A DNA stretch of 64,000 nucleotides from JANPLN01 sp043757265 (GCA_043757265.1 JAYUQP010000031.1:1-64000), one strand, 5' to 3'. Counted from the stretch's first letter, positions 39,287 through 49,340 are shown. Program-made: numbers and translations. Notes: generated from the sequence alone by a model not told the origin.

Positions 39287-41146
39287 CTATTCCACAGTCA
39301 CAGATTTCGCGAGATTTCGCGGCTGATCTACATCATAGCCCATAATATTCGCCACATGATAAGCCAGCAGTTGCACAGGAATCACAGAAAGTATCCCCGA
39401 CGCCATCCAATCGCTTTTTGGAAGCGATAAATACTCACGGCTCATCTCTTTAAGATTTCTATCCTCGCCGGTACCGATAGACACAATAATCCCGCCGCGT
39501 GCTTTGGCCTCTTGCAAATTGCTCAGCGTTTTTTCGTAGTGGGCATCTTTCGGGCAAATCACAACCACGAGCATTGTTGAGTCAATCAAAGCCAGTGGAC
39601 CGTGTTTCATTTCACCCGCGGCATATCCCTCTGCATGCATGTAAGCTAGCTCTTTGAGCTTAAGAGCTCCTTCCATGGCGATGGGGTAGTTGATCCCGCG
39701 CCCTAGATATAAAAAACCACGGTAGGCTTTAAACACGCTCGATGCTTTGGCAAAAAACTTATCATATGACAGCACGGCTTCCATTTGGCTGGGAAGCGCT
39801 AGGAGATTCTGCACATAACCCTGCTCCTGCTCGTGAGTCATGGAGCCTCGCAGGCGAGCTAATAAGATTGCGAGTAAGTTTACAACAGTGAGTGTACTGA
39901 TAAAGGCTTTGGTGCTTGCCACGCCGATCTCAATGCCAGCGTGCATGTACAAATGCCCGCGAGCTTCGCGATCGATTGTTGAGCCCTTTGTATTCGTTAG
40001 ACTCAGCGTTTTTGCTCCGCGCTCTTTAGCCATGCGTAAAACTGCAAGAGTGTCGGCCGTCTCTCCACTTTGCGAAATCACCATCACCAAGGAGTTTGTT
40101 GGAATCACCGGCTCACGGTAGCGAAATTCAGAGGCCACGTCTACCTCTACCGGTATGCCAGCTAATTTTTCAATCAAATATTCAGCGTACATCGAGGCAT
40201 AAAAACTTGTTCCACAAGCGATGATAAAAATACGGTCCAGATCTTTGAGTTCAGCAGGACTTAAAGCATCCACCGCTGTTTTTAAAGGTGCCTCACTCAT
40301 TTTATCAAAATTTACAGACAGTGTCGCAAGATCCACATAATTCTCTAGAACCGAAGACACCGCTTTGGGCTGCTCGAATATTTCTTTAAGCATATAATGT
40401 TTAAAGCCCATCTTTTCGGCCTGTGCAGAACTCCACTCAATATGGGATGTGGACTTTTGCAAAACTTCGCCCTCAGCTCCATAAAACTGCACACCATTTT
40501 GTGTCATCTCGGCTACTTCGTTATCATCCAGATAGATCACCGACTTGGTGTACTGGAGCATGGCCTGCACATCGCTTCCTACAAACATCTCACCCTGGCC
40601 CATGCCTACGATCAGCGGCGGGCCGTTCTTAAATGCCAGCATCGTTTGTGGCTGTTGATCCCATACAACTAAAATGGCGTAGGCTCCCTGGATTTTTTTT
40701 AAAACTTGATAAACGGCCTGTCGAAGTTGTGGCGTTTTTTTAAGTTCTCGCGCGATCAAATGGGCAACAACTTCACTGTCTGTGTCGGATTTGAATTCTG
40801 CACCGAGCGACAAAAGTTCATTTTTTAATTCATTGTAATTTTCGATAATTCCATTGTGCACTAGGCACACGCCATCCACTTTATGAGGGTGGGCATTTTT
40901 TTCCGAAGGAACACCATGCGTGGCCCAACGCGTGTGCGCAATACCCACAGGTCCAACAGGTTTTTTGCCTTTAATTTTTTCTTCGAGTTGAACAAGCTTT
41001 CCCTGCGCCCGTACCACTTTGAATTCATTTTTTTCAAATACCGCAATACCCGAGCTGTCGTAGCCGCGGTACTCTAATTTTTTAAGTCCGTTAATCAAAA
41101 CATCAACCGTGCTTTTTTCCCCTAGGTACCCAACAATTCCGCACAC
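39287..41146 (-). CDS. glmS: Glucosamine-fructose-6-phosphate aminotransferase GlmS
   Basis: A 619-residue enzyme: N-terminal glutaminase with nucleophile Cys2 ('MCGIVGYLG', 'LEYRGYDSSGIAV', 'AHTRWATHGVPSEKNAHPH', 'LVHNGIIENY'), then two SIS domains ('IIACGTSFYASMYAEYLIE', 'VISQSGETADTLAVLR', 'EIGVASTKAFISTL') and terminal 'DQPRNLAKSVTVE'. It makes glucosamine-6-phosphate for peptidoglycan and LPS. It follows glmU by 1 bp, so supply and activation of GlcNAc are co-expressed. No glmS ribozyme could sit in that gap. Confidence 0.97.
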   Translation of the reverse strand: MCGIVGYLGEKSTVDVLINGLKKLEYRGYDSSGIAVFEKNEFKVVRAQGKLVQLEEKIKGKKPVGPVGIAHTRWATHGVPSEKNAHPHKVDGVCLVHNGIIENYNELKNELLSLGAEFKSDTDSEVVAHLIARELKKTPQLRQAVYQVLKKIQGAYAILVVWDQQPQTMLAFKNGPPLIVGMGQGEMFVGSDVQAMLQYTKSVIYLDDNEVAEMTQNGVQFYGAEGEVLQKSTSHIEWSSAQAEKMGFKHYMLKEIFEQPKAVSSVLENYVDLATLSVNFDKMSEAPLKTAVDALSPAELKDLDRIFIIACGTSFYASMYAEYLIEKLAGIPVEVDVASEFRYREPVIPTNSLVMVISQSGETADTLAVLRMAKERGAKTLSLTNTKGSTIDREARGHLYMHAGIEIGVASTKAFISTLTVVNLLAILLARLRGSMTHEQEQGYVQNLLALPSQMEAVLSYDKFFAKASSVFKAYRGFLYLGRGINYPIAMEGALKLKELAYMHAEGYAAGEMKHGPLALIDSTMLVVVICPKDAHYEKTLSNLQEAKARGGIIVSIGTGEDRNLKEMSREYLSLPKSDWMASGILSVIPVQLLAYHVANIMGYDVDQPRNLAKSVTVE

Positions 41147-41147
41147 G

Positions 41148-42518
41148 TTACGAGTCTCCTTTTTTCACATAGCCTTCTTTGATAAATTGTCTGCCGCGGG
41201 CAACGGCCAGCGCCTGCTCGGGAACGTTCTTTGTTATCGTAGATCCGGAACCTATGATTGCATTATCACCAACTTCAATTGGTGCCACAAACTGTGTGTC
41301 ACTGCCGACGAAAACATTTTTGCCAATTTTTGTTTTATACTTTTTCTTATCGACCGCGTAGTTACAGGTGATCGTACCGCAGCCGATGTTTGTATCCTCG
41401 CCAACTTCGGCATCGCCCAGATATGTTAAATGACCTGCCTTGGATCGTGCGCCCATTTGCGTATTTTTTAACTCTACGAAATTTCCGATATGCACTTCCT
41501 CTCCCAGAACAGCACCTGGTCGTAACCGCGCATAGGGACCTACAGTGGCTTTTTTTCCAACAATCGCTTTTTCCAAATACGATCCTGCACGAATCTGCGC
41601 ACTTTGCTGGACGGTAGAGTCCACCATAAAAACATTGGGTTCGATCACGCAAAATGCCTCGATCACGGTTTGTCCTTTCAAGTAGCATCCGGGATATAAC
41701 ACTGAGCCTGGACCCACTTGGACAAAGGGTTCCACATAGGTGTGCGACGGATCTATCACGATTACACCGTCATCCAATAACTGCTTCACTTTTCGGCGCA
41801 TCACTTTTTTACTGGCAAGCGCAAGCTCAGCTTGCGTGTTGACACCAAAAGCGACGTTAATTGGAGCCGAAATCGCAACGACTTTCTTTTTGCTATCAAC
41901 AGATGCAGCAATGAGATCTGTGAGATAAAACTCATTTTGTTTATTGTTATTTTGAATTTTTGGAAGAAATGCATTTAAAACATCTGCCTTTACCACATAC
42001 ATCCCTGTGTTTACTTCGCAGATCTTGAGAGTTTCCTGTGACGCATCTTTTGCTTCGACGATAGCCTTCACTTGCTCGTAGTGTCGAACAATTCGTCCAT
42101 AGGAACCAGGTTTTTTAACCACCGCCGAAATGACGGCCACATCGGCTTTCGAGGCTTCAAATTGTTTCAATATTGCCTGGATATCTTCCGCACGGATCAG
42201 CGGATGATCGCCGTTGATGATGATGACGTTTCCTTCGATGGATTCCGGATGGGCCTGGCGAACGGCATCGGCGGTGCCCAGTTGTTGCACCTGGCGATGG
42301 CACGTATATCCTTGCGCTTCGATCAGCGGGCGAATGAGATTTTCTCCGACACCAACAACCACGCGAACTTCTTTAAATTTGTTTTTTGCAATCGCATTTA
42401 AAACATATTGAATCATTGGTTGGCCGGCCACCGGATGCAAGACCTTTGGTAGCGGTGATTTCATTCGGGTGCCTTGGCCAGCAGCTAAAATAATTGCAGT
42501 GTATTCAGAATTTTCCAT
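41148..42518 (-). CDS. glmU: Bifunctional N-acetylglucosamine-1-phosphate uridyltransferase GlmU
   Basis: A 456-residue two-domain enzyme. The uridyltransferase half has 'AIILAAGQGTRMKSPLPKVLHPVAGQPMIQYV', 'QLGTADAVRQAHP' and 'IINGDHPLI'; the left-handed beta-helix acetyltransferase half has 'GPYARLRPGAVLGEEVHIGNFVELKN', 'AGHLTYLGDAEVGEDTNIGCGTITCNYAVDKKK'. It acetylates GlcN-1-P and forms UDP-GlcNAc. It heads the glmU-glmS operon and diverges from a histidine kinase gene 50 bp away. Confidence 0.97.
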   Translation of the reverse strand: MENSEYTAIILAAGQGTRMKSPLPKVLHPVAGQPMIQYVLNAIAKNKFKEVRVVVGVGENLIRPLIEAQGYTCHRQVQQLGTADAVRQAHPESIEGNVIIINGDHPLIRAEDIQAILKQFEASKADVAVISAVVKKPGSYGRIVRHYEQVKAIVEAKDASQETLKICEVNTGMYVVKADVLNAFLPKIQNNNKQNEFYLTDLIAASVDSKKKVVAISAPINVAFGVNTQAELALASKKVMRRKVKQLLDDGVIVIDPSHTYVEPFVQVGPGSVLYPGCYLKGQTVIEAFCVIEPNVFMVDSTVQQSAQIRAGSYLEKAIVGKKATVGPYARLRPGAVLGEEVHIGNFVELKNTQMGARSKAGHLTYLGDAEVGEDTNIGCGTITCNYAVDKKKYKTKIGKNVFVGSDTQFVAPIEVGDNAIIGSGSTITKNVPEQALAVARGRQFIKEGYVKKGDS

Positions 42519-42568
42519 GCGGGTAAATTAGCATTGCTATTCATGAAAAACAAAGCAATCATTAAAAC

Positions 42569-44476
42569 ATGGCGCCGCAACAGTTTAAGCAGCCCTCTCT
42601 GCCCAATGGGACAAGCCTGTTTTTCATCTCCGAGCACATGACTCCCCCACCGTTATGGGGTGCCACGCATTACAAGCCGAGTTTGCTGCAATTTCCTTTT
42701 TTCAACTCAGAGCCTTTAGTCGTTGTTATTGATCTTGCTGCGCCTTTTTTACAACAGTTTCGCTCTCTTTTATGCGAAATACAGAGTTTAAAATTACAAA
42801 CGCAGGTCATATTTTTTTCCCTAGAAGCTCCCGAAAACGAAATTCTCAACTTCTTCAACCTGAAACGTCCATTTCGTCTTTTAAATACCAATAACCCAGT
42901 TGCTCTGCAGAGAGCCATCGAAGAAGCCCTTGAGTGCGCGCAACTCAATAAACAAGAGCAAGTTTTGCTCGAACTTTTTAAAGAACAAAATAAAGAGCTG
43001 CAAAAAATTTCGCAAACTCTTGAAGAGCGCATCGAAAAGCGCCAGGCCCATCTCGAAGAGGCGCGCACAAAACTATCTGCTACAAACGAAAAAAATCTTT
43101 TTTTGCAGAAGTGTCTCTTTGCAATTCACAACTCGATTCATTTCACCGATCTCGAAAAGAATGTCACCGAATTGCTCAAAGAGCCGTACCTGCTCGATTG
43201 GTTCCGCATCTCGCTTGGTCCCACGTCTTTGGCTCAATCATTCTCTCAGGCGCCACCTCACAAAGAAGGCGACTCCCACTATCACCGAATCCCGCTGATC
43301 AACGCCAATCAGGAATTTGGCCAATTAATTTTTTCGCGCAAACTGAGCGGTGTCTTTCGCCGTGAGGAGCGTGATTTTTTAGAACAACTAGGGCAAGCCA
43401 TTGCATTAAGTGTCGAACGTATGTTGCAAATCGAACGCAACCGAGATTTACAAACTCAATGGCAGTCGACGTTTGATGCCATTTCCGATCTTGTTTGTCT
43501 GATCGACGAAGACTACAATTTGCGGCTTACTAATCAGCAAACAAACGACCACAGCGTAGGCCGCAAATGCTACTCCGCTCTTTTTCAGAGAAGTTCACCG
43601 TGCCCCGACTGTCAGCGCGGAAATCCATTCCGCTTACGAGAGCACCGGCAAAATACACAAATATACGACGTCTTCAGCCAGTCGATGACGGTCGACTATC
43701 AGAAAAGTTATTTTCATCTGTACCGAGATATCTCACAGCAGCTAAGTTTGGAGCGCCAGCTTGTAGAATCTGCAAAGCTTGCCGAAATCGGAACGATTAG
43801 TAGTAGCATTGCGCACGAACTCAACAATCCCTTAGGCGGGATGATTAACTTTATTCAACTTCTTAAAATGGATTTACCAAGCGCAGATCCGATCACCTCT
43901 GATATCGAGGAAATGGAAATTGCCGCCCAACGCTGCAAAGACATCGTCAAAAATCTTCTTAGTTTTTCTCGGACGTCGGGCGAGAGCGAGTTTCGCGATG
44001 TTCTGCTCAATGACGTCATCCATCGTGCTATTATGATCACAGAACTAAAAACCCGGTCACAGGGCGTGCGCATTGATGCCCCATCAAGCGCCGTTCCTAT
44101 TTTTGTGCACGGGCGGTTTAATACTCTTGCACAGGTTTTTTGCAACCTTCTTCAGAATGCTTACGAAAGCATTCTCGAAAAGAGGAAACACCAGCCTGGA
44201 TTTCAGGGACGCATCCAAATTCTGCTAAAACCGATGCCAGACCACTTGATTTTACAAATTATTGACGATGGGAATGGATTGCCTAACACGCGTGAACACC
44301 ATTTTTTTGACCCACTGTTCACGACCAAAGATCCTAAAAAACACTCGGGGCTGGGCCTTACTCTAGCTCGACAAATTCTGATCGAACATTCAGCTCATAT
44401 ACAGCTAACGTCTCAAAAAGACGGTAAAACCTGTGCCGAAATTCAGTTTCCTCGACTTTCCTCTCACGAATCTTAG
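42569..44476 (+). CDS. Cytoplasmic NtrB-like sensor histidine kinase
   Basis: A 635-residue soluble protein. Residues 45-120 resemble a degenerate receiver ('PLVVVIDLAAPF', 'QVIFFSLEAPE'); 125-180 is coiled coil; a GAF-like segment follows; a PAS domain (about 295-390) carries 'GRKCYSALFQRSSPCPDCQRGNPF' (Cys334, Cys345, Cys348). HisKA has His416 in 'SSSIAHELNNPLGGMINFIQ'; the ATPase has 'NLLQNAYESI', 'IDDGNGLP' and 'HSGLGLTLARQIL'. The Cys-x10-Cys-x2-Cys motif is shared with the kinase at 13558. The NtrC-like regulator follows 119 bp downstream and is the likely partner. Confidence 0.88.
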   Translation: MAPQQFKQPSLPNGTSLFFISEHMTPPPLWGATHYKPSLLQFPFFNSEPLVVVIDLAAPFLQQFRSLLCEIQSLKLQTQVIFFSLEAPENEILNFFNLKRPFRLLNTNNPVALQRAIEEALECAQLNKQEQVLLELFKEQNKELQKISQTLEERIEKRQAHLEEARTKLSATNEKNLFLQKCLFAIHNSIHFTDLEKNVTELLKEPYLLDWFRISLGPTSLAQSFSQAPPHKEGDSHYHRIPLINANQEFGQLIFSRKLSGVFRREERDFLEQLGQAIALSVERMLQIERNRDLQTQWQSTFDAISDLVCLIDEDYNLRLTNQQTNDHSVGRKCYSALFQRSSPCPDCQRGNPFRLREHRQNTQIYDVFSQSMTVDYQKSYFHLYRDISQQLSLERQLVESAKLAEIGTISSSIAHELNNPLGGMINFIQLLKMDLPSADPITSDIEEMEIAAQRCKDIVKNLLSFSRTSGESEFRDVLLNDVIHRAIMITELKTRSQGVRIDAPSSAVPIFVHGRFNTLAQVFCNLLQNAYESILEKRKHQPGFQGRIQILLKPMPDHLILQIIDDGNGLPNTREHHFFDPLFTTKDPKKHSGLGLTLARQILIEHSAHIQLTSQKDGKTCAEIQFPRLSSHES

Positions 44477-44595
44477 TCTATTTTATGACGTCGTGAAATT
44501 GACACAGTCAAAAGATTCTCTTAGCCTGAAAGTGATCGTGCAGGAAGCACTGGTCGGGTCGTAACAACGGCTTTCCAAGGAAGGAACTCCAGTCC

Positions 44596-46011
44596 ATGAA
44601 TCCAATTAAAGTTCTCGTAGTTGATGATGACCAAACACTTCGTGCGGCACTTTTTAGAATTTACAGTCGAAAAGGCTTCCATGTTATCACTACTGCCTCC
44701 GCTAAAGAGGCCGAACAGGTCATCTCTAGCGAAACATCTATCGACCTAGTACTCCTCGATATCAAGTTACCAGATGGTGATGGTATAGAAATTCTCCGCT
44801 TGGTCAAAAAGAAGTACGACCAAACACCCGTCATTGTTCTCACTGGATTTGGCTCGGTGGATCTTGCAGTTGAAGCGACGAAACTTGGCGCTTATCACTT
44901 CATGACTAAACCGTTTAATATCGAAGAGCTCACCCTGTTATCTGACAAATCATTGTCGCACACTCGTCTTATCACCGAAAATGAACGTCTCAAAAATCAG
45001 CTCTACAGCAAATACCGTTTTGATAATATTATTGGCCAAAGTGACAGTATAAAAAAAGTTCTCAACCTCGTCGAAAAAGTGGCCGACTCTGATTCCACCA
45101 TCCTCATTACAGGGGAAAGTGGAACTGGAAAAGAACTGATCGCAAAAGCTATTCATTACAATTCCCCACGCTCCAACAAACCTTTTGTTCCCATCAATTG
45201 CGGCGCCATTCCCGCTGAGCTTTTAGAGAGCGAACTTTTTGGCCACATCAAAGGGGCGTTCACAGGTGCAATTAACAATCGTGCGGGTCGTTTCGAACTG
45301 GCCAATCATGGATCTATCTTCCTCGATGAAATTGGTGATCTGAGCACCAACTTGCAAGTTAAACTTCTTCGGGTTCTCCAGGAACGCAAGTACGAAGCGG
45401 TGGGAAGTGCAAAAACCGTCGACGCCAATGTGCGCATCGTTGCAGCGACAAATGTAAATCTCAAAGAAGCTGTAAAAGATGGAAAATTTCGCGAAGATCT
45501 TTTTTATCGTTTAAACGTGATTCCAATTTACATTCCTGCGCTTCGCGAGCGCCGCTCTGATATCCCACTTCTGATAGCGCATTTTATTACGGTGTTTAAT
45601 GAAAAGAAAGGCTCGCGAATTACCGGCGTTGCCGAAGACACCATGGAACTTTTGTTAGGCTACGACTGGCCGGGAAATATTCGTGAGTTGGAAAATTTTA
45701 TTGAGCGCGCGAGTATTTTAAAGCGCGAAGGGATCATCCACACCGAAGATCTACCGGAGCATTTCCATTTGATTGGCACAAACCCCGCCAGCACAAACAT
45801 TGTGGGGGAAATTCCGGCCGACGGCATCGATTTTAACGGCGCGGTTGATGCATTTGAAAACCAGCTAATTATGAATGCGCTCAACAAGACCGGCTGGAAC
45901 AGAAATCAAGCTGCGCTTTTGTTAAAACTCAATCGTACCACCCTGGTGGAAAAGATTAAGAAAAAAGGTTTACGTCCTCCCGGCGGCGAGCGTGACGACA
46001 TCAATATTTAA
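44596..46011 (+). CDS. NtrC-family sigma-54-dependent response regulator
   Basis: A 471-residue regulator: receiver (Asp55 in 'LVLLDIKLPDGDG', Lys in 'FMTKPF'), AAA+ domain with Walker A 'GESGTGKE' (173-180), sigma-54 contact loop GAFTGA (220-225), Walker B 'GSIFLDEIGDL' and arginine-finger region 'REDLFYRLNVIPI', then a Fis-type helix-turn-helix ('ALNKTGWNRNQAALLLKLNRTTLVEKIKKKGL'). Once phosphorylated it activates sigma-54 promoters, so the genome must encode RpoN. AAGGAA precedes the ATG. Its target genes are not evident here. Confidence 0.95.
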   Translation: MNPIKVLVVDDDQTLRAALFRIYSRKGFHVITTASAKEAEQVISSETSIDLVLLDIKLPDGDGIEILRLVKKKYDQTPVIVLTGFGSVDLAVEATKLGAYHFMTKPFNIEELTLLSDKSLSHTRLITENERLKNQLYSKYRFDNIIGQSDSIKKVLNLVEKVADSDSTILITGESGTGKELIAKAIHYNSPRSNKPFVPINCGAIPAELLESELFGHIKGAFTGAINNRAGRFELANHGSIFLDEIGDLSTNLQVKLLRVLQERKYEAVGSAKTVDANVRIVAATNVNLKEAVKDGKFREDLFYRLNVIPIYIPALRERRSDIPLLIAHFITVFNEKKGSRITGVAEDTMELLLGYDWPGNIRELENFIERASILKREGIIHTEDLPEHFHLIGTNPASTNIVGEIPADGIDFNGAVDAFENQLIMNALNKTGWNRNQAALLLKLNRTTLVEKIKKKGLRPPGGERDDINI

Positions 46012-46027
46012 GTTCTTTTTCCTTTGT

Positions 46028-46057
46028 AGCGAGTGTCTAAAGCATAGACACCTCGCT
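46028..46057 (+). terminator. Hairpin after the NtrC-like gene
   Basis: AGCGAG-TGTCTA / TAGACA-C-CTCGCT stem with a 5-nt loop and one bulged base, 17 bp past the stop. No U-tract follows, so Rho-independent termination is uncertain. Confidence 0.45.
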
Positions 46058-46194
46058 GAGCTGACTTCAAACCAGTTGTCCGCCATCTGTAATTTAACCG
46101 GGGCAACCGAGCAACTACAGCGGTTCAAGTTTAAACCATCCAATTAACTGCACTTCGGGTCCATGGCGCAGCCTTTGCTATTTAACTAAGACAT

Positions 46195-46797
46195 ATGCGT
46201 TTGGGGATTCTATTTTTACTTTTAGGGCTTATTTCTGTCACTGCACAAGCAGAGCAGACTGCTCATCTTTATCTTAATCCCTACTACCCAAAATATGCCG
46301 AGCAGGAGCTCGCCCCTTTACTTGAGGCGTCCCTGCAACAGGATCTGGTGTCGTTTGCCGAACGACGTGACCGTGCTCAAAAAATATGGACTGAGTACAT
46401 GCCAGCAAACCCTACGTTGATGGAAAAAGACACCGTGGTTCTGCAGAGAATTCTCGATCGAACAACCGCACGACTTTTTAAATCAGAATTTTTGAAAAAG
46501 TCACAATTGGGAAAAACGGCAAACACCGTTAAAGAAAAAATGGAAACCAATTTAGAATTTAAAGATGAAAAAAACATCACCCATAATTTCGATTTTAAAC
46601 TCGCCGCCTTCCAAGGGCAGGCTTTTATTCAGTATAGCGGATTTACTAAAGCACAACTGCGCTACGACATGAGTCGCAATAACCAGCTCGCCATCATCTT
46701 TCAACACGATCTGAGCCCAACAAGCAGCATTGGAATCGAATCCTCATTGATTGGTGAAAATCAATTGCAAATGCTCAATCTTCAATACGTTTGGTAG
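46195..46797 (+). CDS. Secreted protein of unknown function
   Basis: A 200-residue protein with a signal peptide ('LGILFLLLGLISVTAQA'). The N-terminal half is helical ('AEQELAPLLEASLQQDLVSFAERRDRAQKIW'); the C-terminal half alternates ('FDFKLAAFQGQAFIQYSGFTKAQLRYDMS') and ends with an aromatic residue ('LNLQYVW'), a pattern typical of a C-terminal outer-membrane strand, but the barrel would be very short. It is monocistronic. Family not recognised. Confidence 0.6.
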   Translation: MRLGILFLLLGLISVTAQAEQTAHLYLNPYYPKYAEQELAPLLEASLQQDLVSFAERRDRAQKIWTEYMPANPTLMEKDTVVLQRILDRTTARLFKSEFLKKSQLGKTANTVKEKMETNLEFKDEKNITHNFDFKLAAFQGQAFIQYSGFTKAQLRYDMSRNNQLAIIFQHDLSPTSSIGIESSLIGENQLQMLNLQYVW

Positions 46798-46837
46798 ATC
46801 ACGCCAACAAACGTCACAATGATGCATAAATCTCGTC

Positions 46838-48088
46838 CTATAAATACTTTTTACCGATATCTCGGCGATATTGAATGCCCTGCCACCGGGCTTGTTCGCA
46901 AAGGTCGTAAGCTTTCTTAAGTGCTTCGCGATGACTGGATCCGAGCCCCACTGAATTGAGCACACGACCTCCATTGACCACCCAACCATTTTCGTTTTTT
47001 TGCGTTCCAGCATGCAAAAAGTAGCTGGATGATGTTTGGGTATTTAAATCACCACTGATCACCGAGCCTTTAACCACAGTCTGTGGGTAGCCCTCGGCAG
47101 CCATGACAACACAGGCTGCATAAATATCTTTCCATTGCAGTTTTGGAATTTCGCCTTTTGCTACTGACAGAAAAACTTTTCCCCAGTCTCCATTTAATAA
47201 CGGCATCAGGACCTGAGTTTCTGGATCACCAAATCGAACGTTGTACTCGAGCACCGATGGGCCATCTGCCGTCATCATTAGACCGATAAAAATAACGCCA
47301 CGATAAACCATCTTCTTTTCACGCAAATGTCGTACGGTGGGTTCCACCACTCTTTGCAAAATAATATCGTGTTCTTCGGGCAAAATAGAAATGGGCGCTA
47401 CGGTTCCCATACCTCCGGTGTTGGGCCCCGTCTCCCCTTCGCCGATTTTTTTATGGTCTTGGGCCATGGGCAACGAAACATAGGATTCGCCGTTTGTAAG
47501 AATAAAATAGCTGAGCTCGTAACCCTTTTGGAATTTTTCAAGGAGCGCTTTTTCGCCAGCAACTCCCAAAATCTTTTGCTCGAAAAGTTCCGCGGCCGCC
47601 TCGCGTAGGTTCTCTAAAGTCTGACAAATATATACGCCTTTCCCGCCGGCTAAGCCATCGGCTTTGAGCACGTAGGGAGGAGTAAAACTTTCTGCGGCTT
47701 TCAAAGTCTCGGCCACTGTTTGCACCACGACTGCGGGAGCCGTGGGAATGTTTCCTTCGACAAGAAACTGTTTGTTAAATATTTTACTTCCTTCAAGCCG
47801 AGCGGCGTCTTGGCTAGGACCAAATACCGCAATACCGGCAGCTCGCAAAGTATTAGACAAGCCATCTACTAGGGCTTGCTCTGGACCAATAACAACCAAA
47901 TCAAATTGGAATTTTTGACAAAGTTCAAGGACGGCCGCAATGTTCCCGGTATCAACTTTATGGCAAATTGCTTCTGTCATTCCATCGCTTCCAGGAACGG
48001 CATGAACCTCGGTCACCGATGGTGAAAAATAAAGCGCTCGCACCAGAGAGTGCTCACGTCCTCCTTGGCCTACGACTAAAACTCGCAT
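46838..48088 (-). CDS. purD: Phosphoribosylamine-glycine ligase PurD
   Basis: About 416 residues from the ATG at 48088, preceded by AAGGAGATCAT; the 48136 start would add 16 residues and lacks support. Motifs: 'MRVLVVGQGGREHSLVRAL', 'VIGPEQALVDGLSNTLRAAGI', 'VLKADGLAGGKGVYIC' (ATP grasp), 'GPNTGGMGTVAPI', 'MMTADGPSVLEYNVRFGDPETQ'. It makes GAR in purine synthesis. It is monocistronic, diverging from an acyl-CoA dehydrogenase gene 59 bp away. Confidence 0.96.
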   Translation of the reverse strand: MRVLVVGQGGREHSLVRALYFSPSVTEVHAVPGSDGMTEAICHKVDTGNIAAVLELCQKFQFDLVVIGPEQALVDGLSNTLRAAGIAVFGPSQDAARLEGSKIFNKQFLVEGNIPTAPAVVVQTVAETLKAAESFTPPYVLKADGLAGGKGVYICQTLENLREAAAELFEQKILGVAGEKALLEKFQKGYELSYFILTNGESYVSLPMAQDHKKIGEGETGPNTGGMGTVAPISILPEEHDIILQRVVEPTVRHLREKKMVYRGVIFIGLMMTADGPSVLEYNVRFGDPETQVLMPLLNGDWGKVFLSVAKGEIPKLQWKDIYAACVVMAAEGYPQTVVKGSVISGDLNTQTSSSYFLHAGTQKNENGWVVNGGRVLNSVGLGSSHREALKKAYDLCEQARWQGIQYRRDIGKKYL

Positions 48089-48147
48089 ATGATCTCCTTG
48101 ATGGCCGGATATTACCAATGGGAAGCTGTTTGACAAGGAAATAAGAA

Positions 48148-49335
48148 ATGAAACCTTATGAAGCTTTAGATTTTTACAATATTTCAGTGCTCCTGACGGA
48201 TGAAGAAAAGTCTATCCAACAAACCTTACGAAACTATGTTTCGCAAAATATCATGCCCGAAATTGCCGATCATTATCTGAAACAAACTTTTCCTGTGCAA
48301 ATCTTTAAAGAATTGGGAAATTTAGGCGCACTGGGAGCAAACTTAAAAGGTTATGGATGTCCCGGTCTTGGCGAAGTGGCTTATGGTTTGATCATGCAGG
48401 AACTCGAACGCGCCGACAGCGGAATTCGAAGTGCCATCAGTGTGCAGGGCGCACTTTGCATGTTTCCGATTTGGGCCTACGCGAGCGAGGAACTCAAAAA
48501 TCAGTATTTGCCCGAGATGGCAAAAGGCAACGTGATTGGTTGCTTTGGTTTAACCGAACCAGATTTTGGTTCAAACCCCAGCGGCATGCAGACCCGCGCC
48601 ACTCGCAAGGGTGATGATTATCTCATCACGGGTAACAAAATGTGGATCACAAACGGCGGCTTGGCCGATATTGCAATTATTTGGGCAAAGCTCGTCGACG
48701 AAAACGATACAAAGGAGAACGACAAAATCGGTGGCTTTGTAGTGCCTATCAAAACTTCTGGTTTTAAAGTTCGCAACATCGAAAAAAAATTCAGCCTCAA
48801 TGCCTCTGTCACTTCCGAATTGATTCTTGATCAGTGTGTGGTTCCTGCAAAAAATAAGTTAAACGTATTAGGACTCAAGGGTCCGTTTAGCTGTTTGAAT
48901 CATGCGCGCTACGGAATTTCGTGGGGCGCCATGGGAGCTGCCATGGCGTGTTTTGACGAAGCCAAACAGTACTCTCTTACGCGCATTCAGTTTGATAAAC
49001 CCATCGCCTCGTTTCAGCTTGTGCAAAGTAAGCTCGCCCACATGCTTTCCGAAATCACCAAGGGTCAGCTGCTATCGTACCATTTGGGTCGCCTGAAAGA
49101 ACAGGGCTTAGCTATTCCTCAGCAAATTTCATTAGCTAAGATGAACAATGTTTCGAAAGCTCTGGAAATCGCGCGCATGACTCGTGATATTTTAGGCGCT
49201 TCAGGTATAACGTTAGAATATCAGTGCGGTCGCCATTTAATGAATTTAGAGAGCGTTAACACCTACGAAGGCACTGAAGACATCCACCGCCTGATTCTGG
49301 GCGAATACATCACAGGAATTCCTGCGTATAAATAA
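48148..49335 (+). CDS. gcdH: Acyl-CoA dehydrogenase, glutaryl-CoA dehydrogenase-like
   Basis: A 395-residue flavoprotein. 'GCFGLTEPDFGSNPSGMQTRA', 'GNKMWITNGG', 'LNHARYGISWGAMGAA', 'RIQFDKPIASFQLVQSKLA' and the catalytic Glu in 'VNTYEGTEDIHRLILGEYITG' follow the glutaryl-CoA dehydrogenase subgroup, which oxidises and decarboxylates glutaryl-CoA to crotonyl-CoA in lysine and tryptophan breakdown. AAGGAAAT precedes the ATG. Amino-acid use as fuel would suit a predator. Other short-chain acyl-CoA substrates are possible. Confidence 0.82.
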   Translation: MKPYEALDFYNISVLLTDEEKSIQQTLRNYVSQNIMPEIADHYLKQTFPVQIFKELGNLGALGANLKGYGCPGLGEVAYGLIMQELERADSGIRSAISVQGALCMFPIWAYASEELKNQYLPEMAKGNVIGCFGLTEPDFGSNPSGMQTRATRKGDDYLITGNKMWITNGGLADIAIIWAKLVDENDTKENDKIGGFVVPIKTSGFKVRNIEKKFSLNASVTSELILDQCVVPAKNKLNVLGLKGPFSCLNHARYGISWGAMGAAMACFDEAKQYSLTRIQFDKPIASFQLVQSKLAHMLSEITKGQLLSYHLGRLKEQGLAIPQQISLAKMNNVSKALEIARMTRDILGASGITLEYQCGRHLMNLESVNTYEGTEDIHRLILGEYITGIPAYK

Positions 49336-49340
49336 CTAGG

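Noticed and set aside
41146..41148. glmS ribozyme
   Set aside because: glmU and glmS are separated by 1 bp, leaving no leader for it; none seen before glmU either.
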